From positions 1 through 64,000 of the forward strand of contig NZ_JANIBM010000008.1 of assembly GCF_024505045.1 (NCBI RefSeq): a stretch of 64,000 nucleotides of DNA, in the 5' to 3' direction. Source of the DNA: Methylomonas aurea. GTDB taxonomy: Bacteria > Pseudomonadota > Gammaproteobacteria > Methylococcales > Methylomonadaceae. A program made the position numbers and the translations under genes. Below the pieces are notes generated by a model that made no database searches, was not told the origin of the DNA, and saw only the letters and a list, made by a program, of their open reading frames with translations. Below, in pieces: positions 36,517 to 46,900 of the stretch (position 1 is the first letter of the stretch; the number at the start of each line of letters is the position of its first letter).

Positions 36517-36847
36517 CGGTCCATTTTTGGCAAGGTCATTAATTCGAGTGTCAGCAAGTGCGGCGTTTTTCGATTGGAAAATGCTCGATAGAGCGGGGTA
36601 TTGTAATAGTTAACAGCAGCTTAGTGGCGTTAGCTTGCCAGATTTCCGGTGTTTGGTTAGCGATTTCCGGCCAAATTTTGCAAACCGCCGCAGATTTTGA
36701 CGCCGGATTCTGGCTCGAAACCCGAAAACAGCGGTTCGGGCCGGTCAAAACTGCGATATCTCGCCGGTCGGCGTTAGTGTCGGACCACTGTACCGAACGC
36801 GAGATTTGGGCGAGTTTGGCAAGTTGTTTCTGCCGAAGGAATGCGGT
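36517..36847. other. Intergenic region holding the promoter of the receptor/signalling cluster
   Basis: About 330 bp lie between the first TonB-dependent receptor gene and the end of the flavin oxidase gene, both on the minus strand. No convincing coding sequence is seen; the open frames here lack a start signal and resemble no protein. The region must carry the cluster promoter, but I see no consensus -35/-10 pair or Fur-box-like palindrome that I can defend. Confidence 0.4.
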
Positions 36848-37939
36848 TTAACTGCCGGTGGCAAGCGCCAATGCGGCATAAACCCGTTCTGCCGCGACCA
36901 AGGCGCCCTCCAGATAACCACCTTGTTCGAGCGCGGTTTCGCTGCCGGCGAAGTAGAGCTTGTCGCGCCAATGGTCCAGTTGCAGCCAGCGGTGGCCGTA
37001 GTCCGGATGGCTGGCGGGCGGCACCCGGTCAGCGTCTGTCGCGGTAAAACATTCCCGGCTCCAATCCTGAATCTGCAGGCTGTCCGGCGTCGCAGCCGGT
37101 TGCCCGAATAATGCTTTTAACTGGGAAGCGATCAGATTCGGTAACTGCGCCCGGTATTGCTCGCGTAAGGTTGGCGCGATGCCGAAAAAACCGAACAGCG
37201 CACCGGAAGCGGTTTGCGGATCACAGGCATCGTAAATTTCCGCCAATATCGCGCCGGGATAGGCGGCCGAGGCATTGCCGGACCAGCCTTTGCTGCGCCA
37301 GAACGCTTCCGGGTAGCCTATTGCCGCTTTAGCGTGGCCGGCCATCCAGGTGGGCGTGGCTTGGCAGGCTGCCGCCAGTTGTTCCGGCAAAGCCGGTTCG
37401 AAACTCACCCGCTCGGCAAGCAGGCGTGGCGGTATGGCCAGAACGGCTTGCCTAGCGTTGATTTGCTGCAAAGAGCCGTTTACCGCGAAAGCCAGTGTTA
37501 CGTGTGTGCCGCGGTCCGCAACCCGCTCCAGGCGCCAACCCAGATTCAACGGTGTGTCTGCCAATTTGGCCGCCAACGCATCGGCCAATGCGCCGCAACC
37601 GCCTCGAATCCGGTACGCGCCGGCGTGGGTTTGGCGGTCGACATAGCCGAGCGGTCGGGTGCCGCTGCTTGGTTGGTATAAATTCAAGCCGGTGTCCGCC
37701 TGGCGAAACAGCGGCACATTCAGCCGACGGCACAGCGCTGAAACCCGCGGTTGTTGCGCCGGCCACAACCAAGTCGGACCCAAATCGGCCGCCAAGCCGT
37801 TCGCCAGTCGAACCGTCAATATGCGTCCGCCATAGCGGTTGCGCGCGTCGAACAGCGCACTATTGCGGTGTCCGTCAGCCAAGCGTTCGGCCAGAGCCAG
37901 CCCCGATAAACCCGCTCCGACAATAGCGATGTCCAACAT
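36848..37939 (-). CDS. Flavin-containing amine oxidoreductase
   Basis: A 363-residue FAD-dependent oxidase of the monoamine oxidase superfamily. The dinucleotide-binding motif is AIVGAGLSGLALAERLAD at residues 5-22, followed by the flavin-family second motif RYGGRILTV and GLAADLGPTW. The C-terminal FAD contact is in KLYFAGSETALEQGGYLEGAL. A good ribosome-binding site (AAGGGAAA) precedes the ATG. It is somewhat shorter than typical MAO-like proteins (420-450) but appears complete at both ends. Substrate unknown. It is transcribed in the same direction as the receptor cluster but 330 bp away. Confidence 0.85.
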   Translation of the reverse strand: MLDIAIVGAGLSGLALAERLADGHRNSALFDARNRYGGRILTVRLANGLAADLGPTWLWPAQQPRVSALCRRLNVPLFRQADTGLNLYQPSSGTRPLGYVDRQTHAGAYRIRGGCGALADALAAKLADTPLNLGWRLERVADRGTHVTLAFAVNGSLQQINARQAVLAIPPRLLAERVSFEPALPEQLAAACQATPTWMAGHAKAAIGYPEAFWRSKGWSGNASAAYPGAILAEIYDACDPQTASGALFGFFGIAPTLREQYRAQLPNLIASQLKALFGQPAATPDSLQIQDWSRECFTATDADRVPPASHPDYGHRWLQLDHWRDKLYFAGSETALEQGGYLEGALVAAERVYAALALATGS

Positions 37940-38888
37940 AATATTTCCCTTTATGGTTCGGCGCCGTGCACGGTGGAGCTACAGCAGTCGCGGCGTTAGT
38001 GCGGCGGATGGTTGCGTGACAATGCCGTTATTGCGGCGAGCGCACCCATTCCGGGCTAAAGGTCGTGGCATGCAGATGATTCCGATTTAGAGTGAAAGTT
38101 ATGCGATAGTTGGGTTGGTTGAGACCCTTAGAGGTGCATGACGCCATTTCAGGCAAGCGTTGTGTCCGCAAAACCGAAACATTCAAAATCGAGGCCAATT
38201 CCGGATTCGAACCGGTCAATCGATAACATCCAGGGACTTCGATGTTTGAGGAGCGGTGCCGGTAGTATGTCCGGACAAGATTGCGTCAGCATGATGTGGC
38301 GTCTAACACAAACGGACAACGGATTGTCCGGTTTCTTCGTGAACAGTTCCGGACGATTCTTGAGTCCGCGAGGTGTTTGGGTAGTCTGGAGATTTGCGCT
38401 ATTCGAGTGTTTCGATATTGCCAATAGGTGTTGTCAGCGCCGCCAGCTTTTGAGAAATTGCGATCAAGCGCGGTTTGGAGCGGAGCGATCTTCTGGTGGA
38501 CGCACGTTTGTTGCGGCGCGGGTTGCAGGATAATGCTACAGCCAATTACCGATCAAAAGCGAGCGCGCGATGTTCATCGACAGTTTGCCCAGCGTCCATA
38601 GCGGCCAGTTCGACCGGCTGTTGGTGTCAGTTCAACGTCGAGGGTAATTTGCTGCGGTCGGCCGACAGTACCGTTGCCCACTATCTCGCTCCGGTGCGTT
38701 CGGTTTGATCGAGCTGGTTTGAGCACGGGCCTCGCGCGACGCCCGCTGTCGTTAAAACGCATCGCTTTTCTTCGCGATGTGTTAAAGATTTTCAACGAAT
38801 GCGTTGTCCTTAGGTCACTGGCTTATTGGCCTCAGGGGCCGTTTCTAGATGCTGCAAGACTGAAAAATGAGAGGATGAATTTGCCATT
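37940..38888. other. 950-bp stretch without recognisable genes
   Basis: No open frame here has protein-like composition, a start signal and homology that I recognise. Two palindromes are visible: TGTCCGGACA at 38268-38277 and CGGACAA-CGGA-TTGTCCG at 38313-38330, sharing the CGGACA/TGTCCG core. A near-perfect hairpin (AACGCATCGC with GCGATGTGTT) lies at 38756-38783. The stretch may be decayed coding DNA or a regulatory spacer. Confidence 0.4.
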
Positions 38889-39476
38889 ATGACGAAGACC
38901 GCTCTAGTTTTGGCTTTGTTAGCGTTGCCGCCGGCGGCGCCCGCCGACCAAGTCTTTTCGCTAGTCTTGCCGGAATGCGAGGCCAAACTGGAGCTCCGTA
39001 GCGCGGAGGACGAAGTCGCAATCGTCAGAACTCCGTGTCATTTATCCTTGTTGTCGCTCGCTAATTTGCTCGATGCCGGGCTGCGGGAATGGTTTCCCGG
39101 CGAAAGCCTGTCGCTGCACGGCGTGTATTTGGGCCGGTTGATGGACTATCCGGACTGGTCGCAAGCCTTGGCTGGCGCTGCCGCGCAAGCCAAATCCTGG
39201 AACACAAAGCGCGGCCGGCCGAGCAAGCCCGGCGAGAGCGAGAACCGGCGCGTGCAACGGCTGTTGAACGGCCCGGCGTATCCACAACCGTTGGCGCCGG
39301 TATTCGCTCGTTACGGCTTGTCAGCCTGCATTGGCGTCGTTGAAAAAGTCCTGGTGTTCGAGGCCAAGGAAATCGGCGGCGACTTGGCAAAAGCCGTATC
39401 CGGCAACGCGCGCTTGCCGGTAGACGCGCAGATTTGGCTGACGTTGAAGCCGTTGTCGCAAGGCTGTGAGGATTGA
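38889..39476 (+). CDS. Secreted protein of unknown function
   Basis: A 195-residue protein with a clear signal peptide (TKTALVLALLALPPAAPADQ). The mature part has four Cys (ECEAKLEL, RTPCHLSLL, LSACIGVV and LSQGCED at the end), which could form two disulfides in the periplasm. Other features are a Trp-containing segment (LDAGLREWFPGESLSLHG) and a Lys/Arg-rich middle (WNTKRGRPSKPGESENRR). I do not recognise the family. It stands alone between the gene-poor stretch and the convergent nuclease-NTPase gene. Confidence 0.7.
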   Translation: MTKTALVLALLALPPAAPADQVFSLVLPECEAKLELRSAEDEVAIVRTPCHLSLLSLANLLDAGLREWFPGESLSLHGVYLGRLMDYPDWSQALAGAAAQAKSWNTKRGRPSKPGESENRRVQRLLNGPAYPQPLAPVFARYGLSACIGVVEKVLVFEAKEIGGDLAKAVSGNARLPVDAQIWLTLKPLSQGCED

Positions 39477-39634
39477 GTCGCCGCCGCAAACGCAAGGGTT
39501 GTCAGTCGAAAAGGGTATTCGATCCTTGTCCCAACTATTGCTGACATTTAGTTCAGGCTTAGCTGTCTGAAAGTAGTTGTTTGTGCATAGATTGCATCTG
39601 GCTCATTTCAGCTTTATTGCGCCGATTTGCTGGC

Positions 39635-42600
39635 TTATTCGAAGCTGCCAGTTTCCTGTCTTTCCCGATCCAGTTCCCATCGTTCCTCAGCCAAAACGGC
39701 ATCTGACAGTTGCTTTTTTTCTGCAGAAATCAAATTCGAGAGCTCGGGATCGCCAAGGGGATTGAGTTGATCAATTAAGGAAAGTCTCTGCCGCATGATT
39801 GCAGCACGAGAACCTGACCAATGACTGGGAGAAAAACGACGGACTAAGATCTCGAGAACTTTCTTCTTGTCTGGCGCAATCTCTAGTATGTGAATTGCAG
39901 CCGCAGCAATTGAAATAACATTCCGATCAGTGGCGTTTTGTTGATCAAAAAGCTTGCATCCTTCGGCGGCAAATTTACATCTGTCAATTGGAGAAATCTT
40001 ACACCACTCGATAATTGCATCTATTGGCACATCAGCCAAAGCTGTTTCGTCATGCCGATTCGTTAACACGACATGCAGACGTTGAAACAAACTTGCCTCG
40101 TCGTTGCAATAAACTCCATCTAGCGCATCAATTGGATTTTCCTTGAAAAACGGCCTAAACAGATCTCCGCAGCGCATCATAAATTTGAAGTCATCTTGCG
40201 CAAGCAAACGTTCTATGGAGAGTTTCGTGATTTTGTAAGGGTCGTTTCCTGAAAGCGCAAACTCGATGACCTTCTCAAGCTTATAATCAAAATTGTGGTT
40301 TTTAAAATTCAATCGCGCCCAATCTATGTCAACTACAAAATCCGAGACATAGGCTTGCAATCCCAGTCGATAGTCCGTGTCTTTATCAGCAGCGCAATGA
40401 ATCACCATATAAATGATGTCTATCGCGGCCTCTGTTCCATTGTCCGGCTTTGACTTCAGCAGATTCAGCAGTGCGGCAAGTTGTTCCACTGAAAGTGAGT
40501 CCGTTCTGCGCCCTAAACTAAGCTGAGTATAGCGCCAACTGGGTGCCAGTCCTATTTCCAGCGACTTGATTAGCCTGCCATACGCAACGTCATCGACTGG
40601 CACCGAAAGTTGCAGCATGGGGAAATAAACCGCCCAAACCGGATCGCCAATAGCCGAGTCCATAAAAACTCCGACTTCTTGGGGTTTTACCAAATGCCAC
40701 CCTACTAACAAGCCGTGCACAAATTGCAGGTCGAATGCCCGGTTGGGATTACTACCGATAATCGCGCGAATTTGATCAATAAGAGTGGCAACGGAGGAAT
40801 GTTCCTTACCCACTCCGATACCAAAACAATACGGTTTATTTGTGTGTCCTGAGTGATATAGAAAAGGGCGTAAGTCGGATAGCACTGTTTCATCCGTGGC
40901 TGCGGCATTTCCAAGCGTTTCCGCTTCGTTTAATATTTTTTCGTACCAAAGCCCAGAATTTGGGCCAGACTCATCCTCATCGTCCAATTCAACACTGTAA
41001 TCGCCACGCCGCAATATTTTTGCCTGAATTTTCCCCCACAGATCGCGCGGGGCTAACTGTTTCTCGAGCATTTTCAATTGTTCTAGGGATTTCCCGTTTA
41101 TCGCTTCTTTCTCCCACCTAAGCGCGTTGCGAATACCTATCCACCCGTCGGGCCAGCCATCCACGGCGGCCAGTTCTCGGGAAACTTCGATTAATAGTTC
41201 ATTTAGCCATTCGTCACCCCAAAGGCCGCGAATTGCTCTACCCAAAATTCCCCTAGCATCTAACCCAACCGGGTTGTCAGATTTTCCAATCTGCGCGGCC
41301 AGTTGGATGAAAGCGCCATACCAGTTTCGAAAATCTTCGAGAGTTTTGGGATACCAGCCGTAGCTGCGTTTGCGAGCACCAAAATCGAAACCGAAACTGG
41401 ACGAGAAGTGGTAAGCCTCAAGTCCTGCCTCCAACAAACTAATTGCCAACTTTAATTTCGCATCATCGTTCGATAAAACTAACGCGTTTACAAATTCAGT
41501 TCGCTGTTTTGGCGAAGCTAGCGTTCCAGAGAGATGCGAAACAAATAACGATTTTAGGATCTTACGTCCTGAATTAGAGCTTCCTTCCTCGGGTTCGGCC
41601 AACGCAAATTTCAATAAAGCGGAAACCGCCTTTTCGAATAAATCAGCCTCGTATGCAAGGGATCGAAGCAAACGGGTAAATTCCGCGCGCTTCTCGTTGG
41701 AAGGCGATATGAGTTCTTCGTTCGCGGTTGCCCGAAGCAGGGTATCAAGAGCGGCAGATTCGTTAACCGGCGCTATGTTTTCCAGCATTTGCCATTCGAG
41801 CTCGTTGAGCCTAGCCGGATCTCCCAATAAGCCTCGGGGTTTTAACCACTCGCTAACTATAGCGGCGGCTACTTCTGATTCGTGCAAGTAACCCAACCGG
41901 CGGGAAAATGACCGCGCTACACGCTCAGGCGCTGCGGAAATTAATTTTTTTACCAATAATTGTGGTGAAAAGTCCTCCAAGCATCGCATCGCCAAACGGT
42001 TTGCAATAGCATGAGGCAATACCGCGCGCCATTTACCTCGTGCTTGAATCAATCCGCGCCGTTTTAACTCTGTGACATTCCTCAACAATGCCGTTATTGA
42101 AACGTCGGCGACAGCGGCGAGTACGGCCAACTCAGAAGTTTCCGAATCGTCTTCCGCGTCGAACGAATAAACCAGGCTTGCAGCCTTTGCGCATCTAAGA
42201 AGTTCGTCGCTTTCGGATTGCCTTTGAATAAATAAGCGCCTGAAAAGTTCGTCATCCCTGAGTTGAGCCAACTGTCCTTTCATCGAAGAGGTTGACGCGA
42301 GGGCAAATGCGACCCTCGCGTTACCTGCGGAAAACTCGACAATCTTATGCACGTCCAAGTCGGACAGCATTTGGTAGTGACGCTTAAGTAATTTTGCGAT
42401 CACTTCATCAGACGATCCTTCCAGCCGGTAGCATGCTGTGCCGGTTGGCAAATCTTCTCTGATGTCGTATTCAATGGTTACCAGGCGTATCTTGCTTTCC
42501 GGGCCCTGGACGATTTCGGTGAGTTTTGCATGTACGTTCTGTCCGCAGTTGTCGATTACTACCACGCAATTCGATTCATCTTGAATCAGTGCTTCGAGCA

Positions 42601-43456
42601 TTGCGGTTGGCTGAGGTTGTGGGTCGTCCGATAGATCGGTATAGAGAACGTTCTCCCGATCTAGCGCGCTTGATGGTTCTATACGGATGTCAAACAAAGC
42701 TTGGACGAGCCGCGTTTTTCCAACTCCCGAGAGGCCGACTATTCGCGCTGAGGTGCGCGGTGTTGACAGTTCCGTTCGAAGACGTTTGAGAGCGTCGATT
42801 ACGGAAATCGCTTCATCAGTATTTGGAACGAATACCTTAATCTTGTCGTCAAGCAGATACTCATCATCAATAGAAACCTCTTGATAGGCCCAAGGTCCAT
42901 ACGGTTTCCAGCCTTGGATAGGCCTACGCAAAACGTCCCGTAACCAGACCAAAACGCCAGGATGATTTCCGGCCCAGTCGGCAATCCGTCGGCTATCATA
43001 AAAGTCGAGTTTAATGTTTTCAGTTAATCCGTGTTCCTCCAGACACTTCGACATAGCCTGTTTACGACTCTTTAGAGCCGAATCGGAACAATTGTCTACG
43101 GTTGACACGATGATATACGCGCCGGAATTCTTGCTGAGCTCCACAATCGCCGGACGTACCTCACCTTTAGGGGCCATTTCATCAGGAATTTTTGCCGGCC
43201 CAAACTTTTCGGCTTTGACCTGGTAAGCCGTTGCTTCCCTAGGAACGTAGCCAGATACTCCGGCGGCTAGCAATATATCAACTCGCACATCCACCCCGCC
43301 GTCTTTTGCGCGTTGATCTCCGCCCCAAGTGACAGGAGTTGTTCCAATGCCTCTGCACCGAAGTTCTGCTTTACAAAGGCGAGCAATTAATTCACGAGCT
43401 TGCTCATCATTCAGTTTTTGAATATCCGAGGCTGTGACTTCAAAAAAAGGGTGCAT
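39635..43456 (-). CDS. Mrr-like nuclease fused to STAND-like NTPase, putative anti-phage protein
   Basis: A 1273-residue cytoplasmic protein. The N-terminal 170 residues have a restriction-endonuclease-like (Mrr type) core: WGGDQRAKDGGVDVRVD (Asp52, Asp56) followed by TAYQVKAEKFG (Gln79-x-Lys81), the D...QxK form of the PD-(D/E)xK site. A P-loop NTPase follows: Walker A GLSGVGKTRL (241-250), Walker B CVVVIDNCGQ (297-306), an ARVAFALAS segment and a winged-helix-like region (VTELKRRGLIQARGKW). The remaining 750 residues are alpha-helical, as in STAND sensor arms. This nuclease-NTPase-sensor plan is that of Avs and related anti-phage proteins, where phage protein binding triggers DNA cutting. 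The exact family is uncertain. It is AT-richer than its neighbours and transcribed alone. Confidence 0.8.
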   Translation of the reverse strand: MHPFFEVTASDIQKLNDEQARELIARLCKAELRCRGIGTTPVTWGGDQRAKDGGVDVRVDILLAAGVSGYVPREATAYQVKAEKFGPAKIPDEMAPKGEVRPAIVELSKNSGAYIIVSTVDNCSDSALKSRKQAMSKCLEEHGLTENIKLDFYDSRRIADWAGNHPGVLVWLRDVLRRPIQGWKPYGPWAYQEVSIDDEYLLDDKIKVFVPNTDEAISVIDALKRLRTELSTPRTSARIVGLSGVGKTRLVQALFDIRIEPSSALDRENVLYTDLSDDPQPQPTAMLEALIQDESNCVVVIDNCGQNVHAKLTEIVQGPESKIRLVTIEYDIREDLPTGTACYRLEGSSDEVIAKLLKRHYQMLSDLDVHKIVEFSAGNARVAFALASTSSMKGQLAQLRDDELFRRLFIQRQSESDELLRCAKAASLVYSFDAEDDSETSELAVLAAVADVSITALLRNVTELKRRGLIQARGKWRAVLPHAIANRLAMRCLEDFSPQLLVKKLISAAPERVARSFSRRLGYLHESEVAAAIVSEWLKPRGLLGDPARLNELEWQMLENIAPVNESAALDTLLRATANEELISPSNEKRAEFTRLLRSLAYEADLFEKAVSALLKFALAEPEEGSSNSGRKILKSLFVSHLSGTLASPKQRTEFVNALVLSNDDAKLKLAISLLEAGLEAYHFSSSFGFDFGARKRSYGWYPKTLEDFRNWYGAFIQLAAQIGKSDNPVGLDARGILGRAIRGLWGDEWLNELLIEVSRELAAVDGWPDGWIGIRNALRWEKEAINGKSLEQLKMLEKQLAPRDLWGKIQAKILRRGDYSVELDDEDESGPNSGLWYEKILNEAETLGNAAATDETVLSDLRPFLYHSGHTNKPYCFGIGVGKEHSSVATLIDQIRAIIGSNPNRAFDLQFVHGLLVGWHLVKPQEVGVFMDSAIGDPVWAVYFPMLQLSVPVDDVAYGRLIKSLEIGLAPSWRYTQLSLGRRTDSLSVEQLAALLNLLKSKPDNGTEAAIDIIYMVIHCAADKDTDYRLGLQAYVSDFVVDIDWARLNFKNHNFDYKLEKVIEFALSGNDPYKITKLSIERLLAQDDFKFMMRCGDLFRPFFKENPIDALDGVYCNDEASLFQRLHVVLTNRHDETALADVPIDAIIEWCKISPIDRCKFAAEGCKLFDQQNATDRNVISIAAAAIHILEIAPDKKKVLEILVRRFSPSHWSGSRAAIMRQRLSLIDQLNPLGDPELSNLISAEKKQLSDAVLAEERWELDRERQETGSFE

Positions 43457-43967
43457 ATCTATCAGTAAATTATTATCAAGTTTTTAGCGTGATCTGCATG
43501 ATCGGTAAAAGGTTGAAATCAGACATTAAAATTTCAAACACAGACTTCCGCTTAGGGTCGATTACGCCAATTTGCTGCTCCCCAAAGCCGCCATTCGCTA
43601 ATGGCGTAATCTTATCGGAATCCGTAACTTGTAAGAGTGATATGCGATTTATTGGATTTTTCCCGGCAGACGCTGCACGAATTCCGATCAAAACCACCGT
43701 TCATCCGATATAAACCCACCCAAACTTTGAGCGCCGATCGGCCAAGGGACAGAGGGTAGGAAACAACTGTCACAGTCTTTTCTCTACCCGTTTTCGCCAT
43801 GGGCTCTTCAGCTTAGTCGATTCCTGCTCGGGATTGTCGATCGGTGGGTACCGAGTCTGATCACGTAGTGCTCGGAATGTCTGATAAATCGTTGCGACGT
43901 GAGACGCCAATGTAAAGCGGCCCTGCAACCCTTATAATGCCAGCCTTTTTACGCTATTTATCGCCCC
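43457..43967. other. Intergenic region between nuclease-NTPase gene and hrpA
   Basis: About 510 bp. Divergent promoters are expected here. An inverted repeat ATTACGCC (43561-43568) / GGCGTAAT (43603-43610) encloses a second one, CGCCATT-CGCT-AATGGCG (43589-43605). A TATAAT at 43933-43938 lies 30 bp before the hrpA ATG and is the probable hrpA -10 element. Short open frames in this region look unlike proteins and are not called. Confidence 0.45.
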
Positions 43968-46900
43968 ATGTCCGTTCACGACACCCTGAAACAACTCGCC
44001 AAAAATCTCCAAAGTTGCATGGGCGCCGACCGCCACGGTTTGAAGCGGCAATTGGATAGATTGCGCGGCGAAGCGGGGAAGGGCAAAGACGTAGGCGGGC
44101 AACTCCAGCAACTGGCGGACAAGATCGAGCGTTCGGTGAGCCGTTGCAACCAGCGTCGCGCCTCGGTGCCGGCGATTAATTACCCGGATTTGCCGGTCAG
44201 CGGCAAGAAGGATGAGATTGCAGAGCTGATTAAAAACCACCAGGTCACCATCGTTTGCGGCGAAACCGGCTCCGGCAAGACCACCCAGTTGCCGAAGATT
44301 TGTCTGGAGATAGGCCGCGGTATCAGCGGCATGATCGGCCACACCCAGCCGCGGCGGATCGCGGCGCGCACCGTGGCCGACCGCATCGCCGAGGAATTGG
44401 GCCAGGCCATCGGCAACACGGTCGGTTACAAGGTACGTTTTCACGACCAGACCGCGCCGAACTCGCTGGTCAAGTTGATGACAGACGGTATTTTGCTGGC
44501 CGAGACCCAGAACGACCGCTATCTGAATCAGTACGACACGCTGATCATCGACGAGGCGCACGAGCGCAGTCTGAACATCGATTTTTTGCTGGGCTATCTG
44601 CGCTGGCTGTTGCCGAAGCGGCCGGATTTGAAGGTGGTGATTACCTCGGCGACCATTGATCCGGAGCGTTTTGCCAAGCATTTTAACGGTGCGCCTATCG
44701 TCAACGTCTCCGGCCGTACCTATCCGGTCGATATTCGTTATCGGCCCATCGAGTTGATCGAGGAAGACGACGAGACCTCCGCCGACTTGCAGCAAGCGAT
44801 ACTGGATGCGGTGGATGAGCTTTATAGGGATTTGCGCGGTGACATTCTGATTTTTTTAAGCGGCGAGCACGAAATCCGCGAGACGACCGAATCGCTGCGC
44901 AAGTCGCACCACAACAGCCGCTACGAGGTGTTGCCGTTGTATTCCAAGCTCAGTGTGGCCGAGCAGGAGCGGGTGTTCAAGCCTTCCGGCAACAAACCGC
45001 GCATCGTGTTGGCGACCAACGTCGCCGAGACTTCGCTGACCGTGCCCGGCATCCGTTGCGTGATCGATTCCGGCCACGCCCGCATCAGCCGCTACAGTGC
45101 CCGCAGCAAGATCCAACGCTTGCCGATTGAGCGCATCTCGCAAGCCAGCGCCAACCAGCGGGCAGGGCGCTGCGGTCGGGTCGCGGAAGGGATCTGCATC
45201 CGGCTGTATTCGAAAGAGGATTATCTGGCGCGGCCGGAATTTACCGATCCCGAGATTTTGCGTACTAATCTGTCGTCGGTGATCTTGCAGATGGCGGCCT
45301 TGAAGCTGGGCGACATCGAGGAATTTCCCTTCGTCGAGCCGCCCGACGAAAAAATGGTACGCGACGGCAAGACCTCGTTATTCGAAGTCGATGCCTTGGA
45401 CAAGCAGGGCAACCTGACCGACACCGGCCGGCAGTTGGCGAAGATTCCGACCGACCCGAAACTGGCGCGTATGCTGCTGGCAGCGGCGCAACTGGGTTCG
45501 TTGCACGAAGTGGCGATCATCGTCTCGGCCTTGAGCATTCAGGACCCGCGCGACAAGCCGGCCGATAAATTGCCCCAAGCCGAAGCCAAACACGCCCAAT
45601 TCAAAGCCGAGGATTCGGACTTTTTGACGCTGTTGAACTTGTGGAATGCTTTCGAGGAACAGAAAAAGCATTTGACCAACAGCAAGCTGCGCAAATACTG
45701 CCAGGATAACTTTCTGTCCTACATTCGGATGCGCGAGTGGCATGACATTCATACTCAAATCATGCAGGTGGCGCGCGGCGACCTTGGCTTGAAGACTGCC
45801 GGCAATCCGGCCAATTACGAGCAAATCCACATGGCCTTGTTGCCGGGTTTGCTGTCCAACATCGGCTTTCGTCACGAGCAATACGAGTATTTGGGCGCGC
45901 GCGGCCTGAAGTTTTTTATCTTCCCCGGTTCCGGCCAGCACAAGGCGCGGCCCAAGTGGATCATGGCCGCCGAGCAGGTCGAGACCAGCAAGGTCTACGC
46001 CCGCACCGTTGCCAAGATCGAGCCGGAATGGATAGAAGCTTGCGCTCAGCATCTGGTCAAGCGCAATTATTACGACCCGCATTGGGAGAAAAACGCCGGC
46101 CGTTGCGGCGTTTACGAGCGGACTTTGCTATACGGCTTGACCTTGACCGCCAAGCGCAAAGTGCCTTACGAAAACGTCGATCCTAAGGCGGCGCGGGAGA
46201 TGTTCATCCGCCATGCGCTGGTCAATCAGGATTACCACTCCAACGCGCCGTTTTTTAAAGCTAACGAAAAACTGCTGGAGGAGGTGGGTTATATCCAGCA
46301 CAAGGGCCGCCGCGTCGATTTGATCGAGGATGAGGAATGGCTGTACCAGTTTTACGACAAGAAACTGCCGGCCGAGATCGTCAGCGGCATTACCTTGGAC
46401 CAGTGGCGCAAAAAAGTCGAGCGCGAGAATCCCAAGATTCTGTTCCTGACCAAGGAAGACCTGACCCGCACCGACGACAATCAGATCAACGACTGGGATT
46501 TTCCGGATAGTAAGAAAGTCGGCGATCTGACCATCGAGTTGCATTACCGCTTCGAGCCCGGCCACGACGAGGACGGCGTCACCGCGATCGTGCCGGTGCA
46601 CCAGCTGAATCAGATTCGGCAACTTCCGTTCGATTGGCTGGTGCCGGGCATGCTGGAAGAAAAAGTGGTGGCCTTAATCAAGGCTTTGCCCAAGCATCTA
46701 CGTAAACACTTTGTGCCGGTGCCGAACACCGCCAAGGCCTGCCTGGAAATCGAGCCGGATTTTAAAGGTTCGCTGTACGAATGGCTGAGTAACCGCTTGC
46801 GCAAATTGACCGGCGAAGCGATTCCGCTCAACGAATGGCAGCCGGACGCCTTGCCCGAGCATTTGAAGATGAACTTTCGGGTGGTCGACGATGCCGGGCG

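Noticed and set aside
43476-43713. Overlapping 73- and 74-codon frames on opposite strands between the nuclease-NTPase gene and hrpA
   Set aside because: Neither shows a start signal or known sequence; they exist because an inverted repeat region lacks stops.
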